DNA of 13,545 bases from an uncultured Selenomonas sp. (lineage in GTDB: Bacteria; Bacillota; Negativicutes; Selenomonadales; Selenomonadaceae): assembly GCA_947097535.1 (NCBI GenBank), contig CAMURM010000012.1, positions 1 to 13,545 on the forward strand, given 5' to 3'. Positions 6,186 to 13,176 of this stretch are shown one piece after another (the stretch's first letter is position 1; every line of letters starts with the position of its first letter). A model generated the notes under the pieces. It ran no database searches. It saw only the letters and a list, made by a program, of their open reading frames with translations, and was not told the DNA's origin. The translations under genes were made by a program, and so were the position numbers.

Positions 6186-6186
6186 T

Positions 6187-7203
6187 ATGGCTGAACAAAA
6201 GAATTCACCCCTCACGGGGCGACAGAAGGCGGCAGTCCTCTTCATCGCGCTCGGCGCCGAAAGCTCGGCGCTTCTCTTCCAGCATATGAACGAGGAAGAG
6301 ATCGAGTCCGTGACGCTGCAGATCGCGAATCAGAAGAAGGTGCCGCCCGAGCAGAAGAAGGCGGTCATCACCGAGTTCTACCAAATGCTCATGGCGAAGA
6401 GCTATCTGTCGGCAGGCGGACTCGAGTACGCGCAGAACATTCTGGAGAAGGCGCTCGGCGCGGAGAAGGCGAAGGCGATCCTGAGCCGCCTGACGGCGAG
6501 CCTGCAGGCACGTCCTTTCGACTTCCTGCACAAGACCGACCCCAGCCAGCTCATGAACTTCATCCAGAACGAGCATCCGCAGACGATCGCCCTGATCATG
6601 GCGTACCTCGATCCCGATCAGGCGGCGATCCTCATGGGCTCTCTGCCGCCCGACAAGCAGGCGGAGGTCACGAAGCGCATCGCGACGATGGATCGCACGT
6701 CGCCGGACATCATACGAGAGGTGGAGAAGGTCTTGGAACGCAAGCTTTCCTCGCTCGTCACGCAGGACTTCACGTCCGCGGGCGGCGTAAAGGCGGTCGT
6801 CGAGATCCTGAACCGCGTCGACCGCACGACGGAAAAGACGATCACGGAGACGCTCGAGGTCGACAACCCCGAGCTCACGGAAGAGATCAAGCGCCTCATG
6901 TTCGTTTTCGAGGACATCGTCATGCTCGACGACCGCTCCTTGCAGATGGTCTTGCGCGAGGTCGATACGAAGGATCTGTCGCTCGCCCTCAAGGCGACGC
7001 CGAAGGAAGTCGCCGACAAGGTCTACAAGAATATGTCGAAGCGCGCCGCCGACATGCTGCGCGAAGAGATCGAGTTCATGGGACCTGTCAAAATCCGCGA
7101 CGTCGAAGAGGCGCAGCAGAAGGTCGTCAACGTCATCCGCAGCCTGGAGGACAAGGGTGAGATCGTCGTTGCACGCGGAAAGGGTGACGAGATGATTGTC
7201 TAG
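6187..7203 (+). CDS. fliG: Flagellar motor switch protein FliG
   Basis: The product is 338 residues, the standard FliG length. The N-terminal domain (about 1-100) binds FliF. The middle domain carries EHPQTIALIMAYLDPDQAA (129-147), the conserved EHPQ surface that contacts FliM. The C-terminal torque domain includes FVFEDIVMLDDR and the charged torque-helix stretch around 248-260 (DDRSLQMVLREVD), which interacts with MotA. The end KRAADMLREEIEFMGPVKIR with DVEEAQQ is highly conserved. ATG 6187 is chosen because GGGGG (6173-6177) lies nine bases upstream and the protein then begins MAEQKNSPLTGRQKAAVLFI as in relatives. Farther upstream in-frame starts at 6178 and 6142 lie inside fliF. The fliH start overlaps the end of this gene by eight bases. 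Confidence 0.97.
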   Translation: MAEQKNSPLTGRQKAAVLFIALGAESSALLFQHMNEEEIESVTLQIANQKKVPPEQKKAVITEFYQMLMAKSYLSAGGLEYAQNILEKALGAEKAKAILSRLTASLQARPFDFLHKTDPSQLMNFIQNEHPQTIALIMAYLDPDQAAILMGSLPPDKQAEVTKRIATMDRTSPDIIREVEKVLERKLSSLVTQDFTSAGGVKAVVEILNRVDRTTEKTITETLEVDNPELTEEIKRLMFVFEDIVMLDDRSLQMVLREVDTKDLSLALKATPKEVADKVYKNMSKRAADMLREEIEFMGPVKIRDVEEAQQKVVNVIRSLEDKGEIVVARGKGDEMIV

Positions 7204-7987
7204 GATAATCAGAACCACGCTGTGGCAGGAAGAAGCCCGCGTTGTTGAGCCGCCGCCTCCGCCGCCGAAGCCCAAGGTACTGCCGAAGGAGCTTGAGGGC
7301 GTGACGGAGGAATCCCTCGCGGAGCGCCTGGAGTATGTGAAGGAAAAGGAGCTCAAGGCGGAGACTTTGCTCGAAGAGGCGCGCGAGAAGTGCATGATCA
7401 TGGTGCAGGACGCCGAGTATGCGAGCGAGCGCAGCGAAAATGATGCGCGCAGGCTCGCCGAGGAGATCAAGGAAGAAGCACGCGAGGCGGGCAGGGAAGA
7501 AGGCTTCCGCGAAGGGCATAAGGACGGCATGGAGAAGGCGGCGGCGGACTGCGAGGACATCCTCGCGGCGGCCAATGAGAAGGCGCAGGCTCTGATGCAG
7601 GCGGCGCTCGACGCGCGCAAGGTCTACCTCCAGATGGCGGAAGAAGATGTCACGGGCATTGCGATGCACGTCGTCGAGCGCATCCTGCCGCAGCACTTCA
7701 TCGACGCGCCGCAGATCATTCTGCCGCTCGTACGCAAGGCTCTGATAAAGGTGCGCGACCAGGCGGAGGTCATCGTTCATATCGCGCCCGACGCCTACGA
7801 GCTCGTGCTCATGGCGCAGTCAGAGTTCCAGCACATGCTTGAAGGGCAGGCTGTTCTCTTCATCAAGTCGGACGCGAGTCTGCAGAACGGCGACTGCGTG
7901 ATCGAGACGCCGAACGGCAACGTCGACGCGCGGCTCGCGACGCAGATCGAGCTCGTGAAGAAAGCGATACAGGATGTGTGTTTATGA
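7196..7987 (+). CDS. fliH: Flagellar export ATPase regulator FliH (TTG start)
   Basis: The product is 263 residues. It starts at TTG 7196, overlapping the fliG stop by eight bases. AAAGGGTGA upstream (about 7179-7187) and the N-terminus MSRIIR, close to other Firmicutes FliH proteins, support this start, and no ATG lies nearby in frame. A polyproline stretch (residues 19-24) is followed by a long charged coiled coil (about 35-120). Within it GREEGFREGHKDG gives glycines at 99, 103, 107 and 111, the GxxxG repeat typical of FliH. The C-terminal domain (about 135-263) resembles the vacuolar/F-type peripheral-stalk fold. FliH dimers bind the N-terminus of the FliI ATPase and dock it to the C-ring. 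The stop overlaps the fliI start as ATGA. Confidence 0.93.
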   Translation: MSRIIRTTLWQEEARVVEPPPPPPKPKVLPKELEGVTEESLAERLEYVKEKELKAETLLEEAREKCMIMVQDAEYASERSENDARRLAEEIKEEAREAGREEGFREGHKDGMEKAAADCEDILAAANEKAQALMQAALDARKVYLQMAEEDVTGIAMHVVERILPQHFIDAPQIILPLVRKALIKVRDQAEVIVHIAPDAYELVLMAQSEFQHMLEGQAVLFIKSDASLQNGDCVIETPNGNVDARLATQIELVKKAIQDVCL

Positions 7988-9411
7988 ATGACTTGCAGGA
8001 AGCTGCAGCAGCTTCTGAATGGGAAACTTCATCATGGGAGGACGAGGCGCCGCAGGATGTCTTCGAGGACGGCGGCGACGCGGTTCTGACGGGAGACGGC
8101 AAGCTGCGCATCAACGTGCGCAAGTTCGCCGACGCTGCCGATGTCTGCGAGTCGATCAAGATGAGCGGCAAGATCGTGCAGGTCATCGGCCTCGTCATCG
8201 AGTCGGCAGGGCCGAATGTGAGCATGGGCGAACTTTGCTACGTGAAGTCGCGCTTCCCGCAGGTCGAACCGATCCCGGCAGAGGTCGTGGGCTTTCGCGA
8301 CGGCAAGGTTCTCTTGATGCCCATCGGCGAGATGCGCGGCATAGGGCCGGGCTGCGAGGTTGTTTCCGCGCAGAAGACCCTGCAGGTGCAGGTGGGGCCG
8401 GAACTCCTCGGGCGCGTCCTCGACGGCCTCGGTGAGCCGATCGACGGCAAGGGGCCGCTGCTCTGCAAGCGGGAATATCCGCTGCATGCGGATCCGCCGT
8501 CGCCGCTGGAACGCCCGCGCATCCATGACTCGCTCTACGTCGGCGTGCGCGCCATCGACGGGCTCATCACGCTCGGTGACGGGCAGCGCATCGGCATCAT
8601 GGCGGGCTCGGGCGTCGGCAAGTCGACGCTTCTCTCGATGATCGCACGCAATACGGAAGCCGATATCAGCGTCATCGCGCTCGTCGGCGAACGCGGCCGT
8701 GAGGTCAAGGAGTTCATCGAGCGCGACCTCGGTGAGGAAGGGCTGAAGCGCTCCGTCGTCGTTGTCGCGACCTCGGACAAGCCGGCGCTCGTGCGCATCA
8801 AGGGCGCGATGACGGCGACCGCCATCGCCGAGTACTTCCGCGACCGCGGCAAGCGCGTCGTCCTCATGATGGACTCGGTCACGCGCTTCGCCATGGCGCA
8901 GCGCGAGGTCGGGCTGACGATCGGCGAACCGCCGGCGACGCGCGGCTATACACCGTCGGTCTTTGCTCTCCTGCCGCGCCTCCTGGAGCGCGCGGGCACG
9001 AGCGCCAAAGGCTCCATCACGGGCATCTACACCGTGCTCGTCGACGGCGATGACATGAACGAGCCGATCGCTGACGCCGTCAGAAGCATCCTCGACGGTC
9101 ACATCGTCCTCTCGCGCGCCATTGCCGCGCAGAACCATTTCCCTGCCATCGACGTGCTGGCGAGCGTCTCGCGCGTCATGAACGAGGTCGTCGACGACAC
9201 GCATCTGAAGGCGGCGCAGGGGCTGCGAGCCATGATGGCGGTCTATAAAGAAGCCGAGGATCTCATCCACATCGGTGCCTACGTCAAAGGCTCAAGCCAG
9301 AAGATTGATACGGCGGTCGCCAAGATCGACGCCATCAACGACTTCCTCTGCCAGGGCATCTTCGAGAAAAGCTCCTACGAGGAGACGGAAAGAACGCTGG
9401 AAGCAATATGA
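7984..9411 (+). CDS. fliI: Flagellum-specific export ATPase FliI
   Basis: The product is 475 residues, longer than the usual 435-440. It is homologous to the F1 beta subunit. The Walker A loop is GSGVGKST (208-215), the catalytic-glutamate segment VGERGRE has Glu236, and Walker B is RVVLMMDS with Asp297. ATRGYTPSVFALLPRLLERA and the type III signature IGEPPATRGY are present. FliI hydrolyses ATP to help load substrates such as rod, hook and filament proteins into the export gate. The extra length is an acidic N-terminus (EWETSSWEDEAPQDVFEDGG) ahead of the family core, which begins near KIVQVIGLVIESAGPNVSMG (63-82). ATG 7984 forms an ATGA overlap with the fliH stop, with AGGA (7971-7974) nine bases upstream. 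A GTG at 7978 would be too close to that site. Confidence 0.97.
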   Translation: MNDLQEAAAASEWETSSWEDEAPQDVFEDGGDAVLTGDGKLRINVRKFADAADVCESIKMSGKIVQVIGLVIESAGPNVSMGELCYVKSRFPQVEPIPAEVVGFRDGKVLLMPIGEMRGIGPGCEVVSAQKTLQVQVGPELLGRVLDGLGEPIDGKGPLLCKREYPLHADPPSPLERPRIHDSLYVGVRAIDGLITLGDGQRIGIMAGSGVGKSTLLSMIARNTEADISVIALVGERGREVKEFIERDLGEEGLKRSVVVVATSDKPALVRIKGAMTATAIAEYFRDRGKRVVLMMDSVTRFAMAQREVGLTIGEPPATRGYTPSVFALLPRLLERAGTSAKGSITGIYTVLVDGDDMNEPIADAVRSILDGHIVLSRAIAAQNHFPAIDVLASVSRVMNEVVDDTHLKAAQGLRAMMAVYKEAEDLIHIGAYVKGSSQKIDTAVAKIDAINDFLCQGIFEKSSYEETERTLEAI

Positions 9412-9426
9412 TGAGGGGTGCGTCCG

Positions 9427-9879
9427 ATGAAGCGGTTTCGATTTAAGCTGGAAACCCTGCTGAAGGTCACGCGCTCGAAGAAGGACGAGGCAGAGGTCAT
9501 GTTCGCGGAGGCCTCGAGGAAGCTCGAAGCGGACAAGGAACGGCTCGCAGAGCTCCTGCATGAGATGCAGCAGGGCAGGCAGGATTATGATCGGCTGACG
9601 GACGGCCATACGATTTCGCTCGGTCGCCTCCTGACCTTCAACAGCTTCTTTACATGGAAGCGCGAGCAGATCGAAAGCCAGCAGGATCAGATCTTAAGAA
9701 GCCGTGCGGAACGCCAGAAGAGGTTGCGCGTGCTCCTGGCGCTCATGAACAAGCTCAAGAGCATCGAACAGCTCAAGGCGAAGAGGCTCCAACAGTATAA
9801 GGACGAGGCGCTCCTCGAAGAACAGAAGTTGCTCGATGAGATCGGCCTGCAGCTCTATATGCGGGGCATGAATACATAA
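9427..9879 (+). CDS. fliJ: Flagellar export chaperone FliJ
   Basis: The product is 150 residues, almost entirely charged helix, as expected for FliJ, an antiparallel coiled coil that resembles the F1 gamma stalk and inserts into the FliI hexamer. The N-terminus MKRFRFKLETLLKVTRSKKD is characteristic of the family, followed by repeated Glu/Lys/Leu/Gln heptads to the end. ATG 9427 is chosen over GTG 9418 because GAGGGG (9413-9418) sits eight bases before it, and the GTG overlaps that site. It lies 15 bases after fliI. FliJ is poorly conserved in sequence, so the call rests on the N-terminal pattern plus the fixed fliI-fliJ order. Confidence 0.88.
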   Translation: MKRFRFKLETLLKVTRSKKDEAEVMFAEASRKLEADKERLAELLHEMQQGRQDYDRLTDGHTISLGRLLTFNSFFTWKREQIESQQDQILRSRAERQKRLRVLLALMNKLKSIEQLKAKRLQQYKDEALLEEQKLLDEIGLQLYMRGMNT

Positions 9880-9898
9880 GGTAAGGAGAATGGACGCG

Positions 9899-10498
9899 AT
9901 GGAACTTTCGGGCGTTGAAGCGATACAGGCGAGAATATCGGAAATCCAGAGAAGATTTGGCATTGAGGGTCCCGTGCCCGGCGCGATGCCTGATTTCCAG
10001 CGCACCTTGACGGCGGAGCTCAAGAAGAACCCCGCTGCAGCGGCCGTACAGCCTGCTGCAGCCGACGCAGCGCAGACGGAGGGCGTGCAGGCGGCGGGCA
10101 GCGAGCCTGTGGCATTGAGCGCTGCCTCAGCGGAGACGGCGCGTTTCATCCGCGAGGCTGCCGCCAAGTACGGCCTTGATTCGCGCCTTGTCGCCGCCGT
10201 GGCGGAAGCGGAGTCGAGCGGCAACCAGAACGAGGTGTCAGAAACGGGCGCCGTCGGTGTCATGCAGCTCATGCCCGATACGGCGACGGCGCTCGGCGTC
10301 AATCCCTTCGACGAGAAGCAGAACATCGAGGGCGGCGCACACTACCTGAAGCAGATGCTCGACACCTTCGGCGGCGACATGAAGAAGGCGATCGCCGCTT
10401 ACAACGCAGGACCGCAGGCGGTCAAGGACCACAATGGCGTGCCGCCCTATGCGGAGACGCAGAACTATGTGAACAAGGTTCTCGACCTCTACCAATAA
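9899..10498 (+). CDS. SLT-type lytic transglycosylase within the flagellar operon, no signal peptide
   Basis: The product is 199 residues. Residues 1-80 are a charged helix (VEAIQARISEIQRRFG) followed by an Ala/Pro-rich linker. Residues 81-199 form a compact SLT/lysozyme-like domain. Motifs are AEAESSGNQNEVSETGAVGV, with catalytic Glu105 in the E-S-S-G signature; GVMQLMPDTA (120-129); NIEGGAHYLKQML; AYNAGPQAV (167-175); and YVNKVL near the end. Such enzymes cleave the MurNAc-GlcNAc bond, forming 1,6-anhydroMurNAc. With no signal peptide and a place among export genes, it probably opens peptidoglycan for the growing rod and may be exported by the flagellar apparatus (inference). The start is probably ATG 9899, ten bases after AAGGAG (9883-9888); the in-frame ATG 9890 lies only one base after that site. 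B. subtilis has no equivalent between fliJ and ylxF. Confidence 0.92.
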   Translation: MELSGVEAIQARISEIQRRFGIEGPVPGAMPDFQRTLTAELKKNPAAAAVQPAAADAAQTEGVQAAGSEPVALSAASAETARFIREAAAKYGLDSRLVAAVAEAESSGNQNEVSETGAVGVMQLMPDTATALGVNPFDEKQNIEGGAHYLKQMLDTFGGDMKKAIAAYNAGPQAVKDHNGVPPYAETQNYVNKVLDLYQ

Positions 10499-10522
10499 GC
10501 AGCAGATGCGGGGAACGAAAAA

Positions 10523-10573
10523 GGGCTTTTCCTTTGCGAAGGGCTCGCACAGTCCCGAAAGGAGCCAAGGCCC
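10523..10573 (+). promoter_or_regulatory. Stem that sequesters the Shine-Dalgarno of the motE/ylxF-like gene
   Basis: In the 78-base gap before the next gene, TCCTTT (10530-10535) pairs with AAAGGA (10558-10563), the only good ribosome binding site. Inside, GCGA (10536-10539) pairs with TCGC (10545-10548). Outside, GGGC (10523-10526) can pair with GCCC (10570-10573). The nested arrangement suggests translational down-tuning or a switchable leader. A terminator is unlikely because no T-run follows. Confidence 0.5.
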
Positions 10574-10576
10574 GAT

Positions 10577-11209
10577 ATGAAGAAGATCGTCAAGTTTGCA
10601 CTCGCAGCCATCTTGCTGCTCGTGCTCGTCGCGGGAGGCTTCCTGCTCGGCGTGTACCTGCAGATTTTCGACACGAGTACGATGAATGAAAAGATGAAAT
10701 TATACGATATGCCTGTCATAGGCGAGTTCTTCGTGAAGCCGGCGCCCGAGACTGCCGAGGCACCGCAGAAGGATGCTGTGGGCAAGCCGAAAGAAGAGCT
10801 CGTCGACAGCAAGCCGGATCCCAACAAGGATAAGGGGACATCGAAGCCCAAGGTTCTGACGAAGGAAGAGATCGAGAAGCAGATGAAGGAGCGCGAGGCG
10901 CAGGAAAAGAAGCGTGTCTCGAAGCTCGCACGCGTCTACAACGAGATGAAGCCGCAGCAGGCGGCCGAGGTCATGAAGGATCTCGACGACGATCTCTCCG
11001 TCGCCATTCTGCAGAAGATGGATGAATCGCAGGCGGCGAAGACGCTCGCGGCGATGGATGCCGACCAGTCGGCGCGCCTGACGAAGCTCATGTATACGGG
11101 CGTGCCGAAGAAAGTCATCTCGCCGCTCGACCGCCAGGGCACGCAGGGCGGCGACAACAGTCAGATGAACGAGGGAGTACCGACGCCGGCGGAGCAGACT
11201 GCACAATGA
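10577..11209 (+). CDS. MotE/YlxF-like membrane protein with MgtE-N/FliG-like domain
   Basis: The product is 210 residues. One N-terminal membrane segment (about 7-29) is followed by a Pro/Lys-rich linker (about 55-95) and a charged coiled coil (about 95-117). The domain KLARVYNEMKPQQAAEVMKD...LAAMDADQSARLTKLM (about 117-172) has the MKPxxAAxVMxxLDDDLxVxILxxM pattern shared by MotE, the MgtE N-terminal domain and the FliG middle domain. Position between the fliJ/transglycosylase pair and fliK matches B. subtilis ylxF. In related proteins (MotE, FlbB) the role is stabilising or assembling stator proteins around the motor; for this protein that is inference. The C-terminal 30 residues are low complexity. 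The ATG at 10577 is 12 bases after AAAGGAG, a long spacing, and that site can be hidden in a stem. A 61-base gap with a small CAGGC/GCCTG hairpin (11223-11235) precedes fliK. Confidence 0.85.
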   Translation: MKKIVKFALAAILLLVLVAGGFLLGVYLQIFDTSTMNEKMKLYDMPVIGEFFVKPAPETAEAPQKDAVGKPKEELVDSKPDPNKDKGTSKPKVLTKEEIEKQMKEREAQEKKRVSKLARVYNEMKPQQAAEVMKDLDDDLSVAILQKMDESQAAKTLAAMDADQSARLTKLMYTGVPKKVISPLDRQGTQGGDNSQMNEGVPTPAEQTAQ

Positions 11210-11270
11210 AAAGACTGGCAGACAGGCTATGCCTGATGCTTTAGAATCCCCTTGAAAGGAGGTGAATAAG

Positions 11271-11816
11271 ATGAATAACGTACAAACGAATCTCATGAGC
11301 ATTGCACCCGCGCCGAGCACACAGGCGAAGGCGAATGCCGCCGACGCCGTAAGACCCGTGAAGCAAGCGGGAGCAGCGGCCGAGCGCGGGGCAAAGAATC
11401 CGTCCTTTGACAAGGCGCTTGCAAAGCTCAAGAGCATGAAGCAAGGCACTGCAGGAAAGGCGGATGTTGCGGGGAATGATTCCCTGGCCGCGTCGCTTGC
11501 TGCCTCGCAGCAGGCAACGTCGGACAAGACGGCTCCCGAAGCTGACGAAGCGTCGGCAAAAGCCGAAGTGACCGTGCAGACGGTCGAGAAAAGCGCAGCG
11601 GTCGGAGGTGCGAACGCTGAAGCAAAAGCTGAAGCAAAAGCAATGCAGACGGCTGCCGCAGATATGGAGGCTTCCGTGCTGCAGGCGGCGCAGAACACAC
11701 CGACGTCTCTTGCAGGAGCGCAGCTGAGGCCGCAGGTCACGGTCTCTGAGGTGATGCCCGCTGCTGCAGGCGAAGCCGTCGTGCCGACGGGGGAGCCGGA
11801 GCAAGCGACAGCATAG
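11271..11816 (+). CDS. fliK: FliK N-terminal fragment, ended by an in-frame TAG
   Basis: The fragment is 181 residues, rich in Ala, Gln, Lys and Glu with no hydrophobic core, like the disordered export-signal and ruler region of FliK hook-length control proteins. ATG 11271 follows AAAGGAGGTGA (11256-11266), an almost perfect complement to the 16S rRNA 3' end and the strongest ribosome site in the window. The in-frame GTG at 11262 lies inside that site. The fragment stops at TAG 11814-11816. The same frame then stays open to 13142 and encodes the FliK C-terminal domain, so this is most likely the 5' half of one broken gene of about 623 codons. CAG to TAG is a one-base change, and CAG is common around it. 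It includes a 12-base tandem repeat (GCTGAAGCAAAA, 11616-11639). If not a mutation or sequencing error, it would be a separate secreted-region polypeptide or a read-through gene. Confidence 0.8.
   Translation: MNNVQTNLMSIAPAPSTQAKANAADAVRPVKQAGAAAERGAKNPSFDKALAKLKSMKQGTAGKADVAGNDSLAASLAASQQATSDKTAPEADEASAKAEVTVQTVEKSAAVGGANAEAKAEAKAMQTAAADMEASVLQAAQNTPTSLAGAQLRPQVTVSEVMPAAAGEAVVPTGEPEQATA
11616..11639 (+). repeat. 12-base tandem repeat in fliK
   Basis: Two identical copies of GCTGAAGCAAAA occur back to back, encoding AEAK twice. They lie in the low-complexity N-terminal region of FliK. Confidence 0.8.
11814..11816 (+). other. In-frame amber stop splitting fliK
   Basis: TAG separates two in-phase open stretches (11271-11813 and 11817-13139). 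Codons before it read EPEQATA and after it PLQTVPMQEE, with no change in composition or frame. One C-to-T change from CAG would create it. Confidence 0.85.
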
Positions 11817-11834
11817 CCGCTGCAGACAGTTCCC

Positions 11835-13142
11835 ATGCAGGAGGAAGCCGCGAAAGATGCGGCAATCTTGGCAGGGACACAGCCCGGCATAAATGCAAAG
11901 GCTGAAGCGACGGCACCGCAGCAGAACAACGCGCTGAAGGTCGGCAATATCGCCGCCTTATTGGCGCAGAATGAAGCGCCGCAGGCGCCGGATCTGCTGC
12001 AGGCACTTGCGAGCAGAACCCTGCCGCAGCCGCAGACGCTGAAGCCGACGGCTGACGCCGTGCAGCAAACGGTGCAGGTAAATCTGATGGCTGACGCCGT
12101 GCAGCAAATGGCGCAGGCGAATCCGACAGCGGGAGAAGCCGACGGCGTGCTGCCCGATGCGCTCCTTCGCACATTGGCACAGGAGCCGATGAACGCCGCG
12201 CCCGCAGCGCCGCAGGCTAGCCAGACGGCAAATGCTGCCGCAGGCGTGCTGCCCGCTGCACTTCTTCGCACATTGGCGCAGGAGCCGGCCGCGTCCGCAG
12301 CTTCGCAGCAGGTACAGCCTGCAGGCCAGCAGGATGCTCCGTCGCCGCAAACGCTCGATGTCAAGATTTTGCCACAGCAGCCGTCCGATGCGGCGCACGG
12401 GCAGGATCTCGCGGACAGCTCCGCAGACGATGGTTTTGCAAGCCTTTTCGGACAGCAGGGCTCGAAGGAGCAGAAAACGGCGGATGAGGTACAGCAGCCG
12501 CTGGCAGAGGGGACAGCGAGGACGAAGATGGCATCTGCCATGCCGTTCTTTGCCGAAGCCGCAAAGCCGCAGGAAAGCCGTGAGCTGCATCCCGCAGCGC
12601 AGGCAAACCCTGCCGTATCCTTCCAAGCGGCGCTCGATGAAGCAGCGCCGGCACAGCCGGCCGCACCGACGATGCCGCAGAAGGACTACGAGGTGGCGCG
12701 CCAGATCGTCGAGCAGGCAAGACTTTTGCGCCTGCCCGAGCAGACGGAGATGGTCATTCGCCTGAAGCCCGAGCACCTCGGCGAATTGACGCTGAAGGTT
12801 TCCGTTGCCGCAAGCGGCGTGGTGAATGCGGCGTTCCATACGGATAATGCCGCTGTGCGCGCGATCATCGAGACCTCGATGATCCAGCTCAAGCACGAGC
12901 TGCAGGCGCAGGGACTCAAGGTCGACAACGTCGGCGTCTACGCGGGACTCAGCGACAGCTCGCTGATGAACGGTCAGCAGGATGCAAACGCTTACTACGC
13001 ACAGCAGGGCGGCCAGGGCAGCAGCCAGGGACGCGATGCACGGCAGGCTCTCGCTTCCTTTGAAGAGGAGCAGCAGGCGCTTGCCGCCGCAGAAGGCGGT
13101 CAGGGCGTGCTCGCCCAGGACGGCGTCGACTACCGTATATGA
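11835..13142 (+). CDS. fliK: Flagellar hook-length control protein FliK, C-terminal fragment
   Basis: The frame is open directly after the TAG at 11814-11816 and in phase with the preceding fragment; the first ATG is 11835. Residues 1-280 are Ala/Gln/Pro-rich, low-complexity and repetitive (ruler-like). The conserved switch domain lies near DNA 12700-12960: ARLLRLPEQTEMVIRLKPEH, LGELTLKVSVAASGVVNAAF, IETSMIQLKHELQAQGLKVD. This Flg_hook domain contacts FlhB and switches export from hook to filament proteins. The tail is Gln/Gly-rich. No Shine-Dalgarno precedes ATG 11835 (bases read GACAGTTCCC), so separate translation from there is doubtful. An in-frame ATG at 12528 has GAGG six bases upstream and would give a 204-residue product with only the switch domain. 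Without the fused N-terminus the protein would lack its export signal and part of its ruler. Confidence 0.88.
   Translation: MQEEAAKDAAILAGTQPGINAKAEATAPQQNNALKVGNIAALLAQNEAPQAPDLLQALASRTLPQPQTLKPTADAVQQTVQVNLMADAVQQMAQANPTAGEADGVLPDALLRTLAQEPMNAAPAAPQASQTANAAAGVLPAALLRTLAQEPAASAASQQVQPAGQQDAPSPQTLDVKILPQQPSDAAHGQDLADSSADDGFASLFGQQGSKEQKTADEVQQPLAEGTARTKMASAMPFFAEAAKPQESRELHPAAQANPAVSFQAALDEAAPAQPAAPTMPQKDYEVARQIVEQARLLRLPEQTEMVIRLKPEHLGELTLKVSVAASGVVNAAFHTDNAAVRAIIETSMIQLKHELQAQGLKVDNVGVYAGLSDSSLMNGQQDANAYYAQQGGQGSSQGRDARQALASFEEEQQALAAAEGGQGVLAQDGVDYRI
12051..12128 (+). repeat. 39-base tandem repeat in fliK (two copies)
   Basis: Units at 12051-12089 and 12090-12128 both begin GCTGACGCCGTGCAGCAAA. 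They encode ADAVQQTVQVNLM and ADAVQQMAQANPT, a 13-residue period. The second half of the unit has diverged more than the first. Confidence 0.85.
12144..12287 (+). repeat. 45-base repeat in fliK (two copies, 99 bases apart)
   Basis: Copies at 12144-12188 and 12243-12287 differ at 4 of 45 bases, three of them synonymous. They encode GVLPDALLRTLAQEP and GVLPAALLRTLAQEP. The 99-base offset (33 codons) keeps frame, consistent with growth of the FliK ruler by in-frame duplication. Confidence 0.9.
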
Positions 13143-13176
13143 TGACAGAAAGACAATAGAAGAAAGGAGAATTTGA

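Noticed and set aside
6142..6186. ATG 6142 as the fliG start
   Set aside because: It lies inside the conserved FliF C-terminal coding region, and the added residues are not FliG-like.
5196..9270. Several long minus-strand open frames (349, 471 and 412 residues) opposite fliF, fliG/fliH and fliI
   Set aside because: They are Arg/Leu/Asp-rich mirror frames produced by codon bias in the sense genes; no motifs were seen.
11223..11235. CAGGC/GCCTG hairpin before fliK as a terminator
   Set aside because: The stem is only 5 bp with no T-run, inside a continuous operon.
11262..11273. GTG 11262 as the fliK start
   Set aside because: It lies inside the AAGGAGGTGA ribosome site itself; ATG 11271 has ideal spacing.
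10700..12541. 613-residue minus-strand open frame across the motE/ylxF-like gene and fliK
   Set aside because: It is antisense to well-supported genes, is made of Ala/Cys/Ser low complexity from GC-rich codons, and has no ribosome site or known domain.
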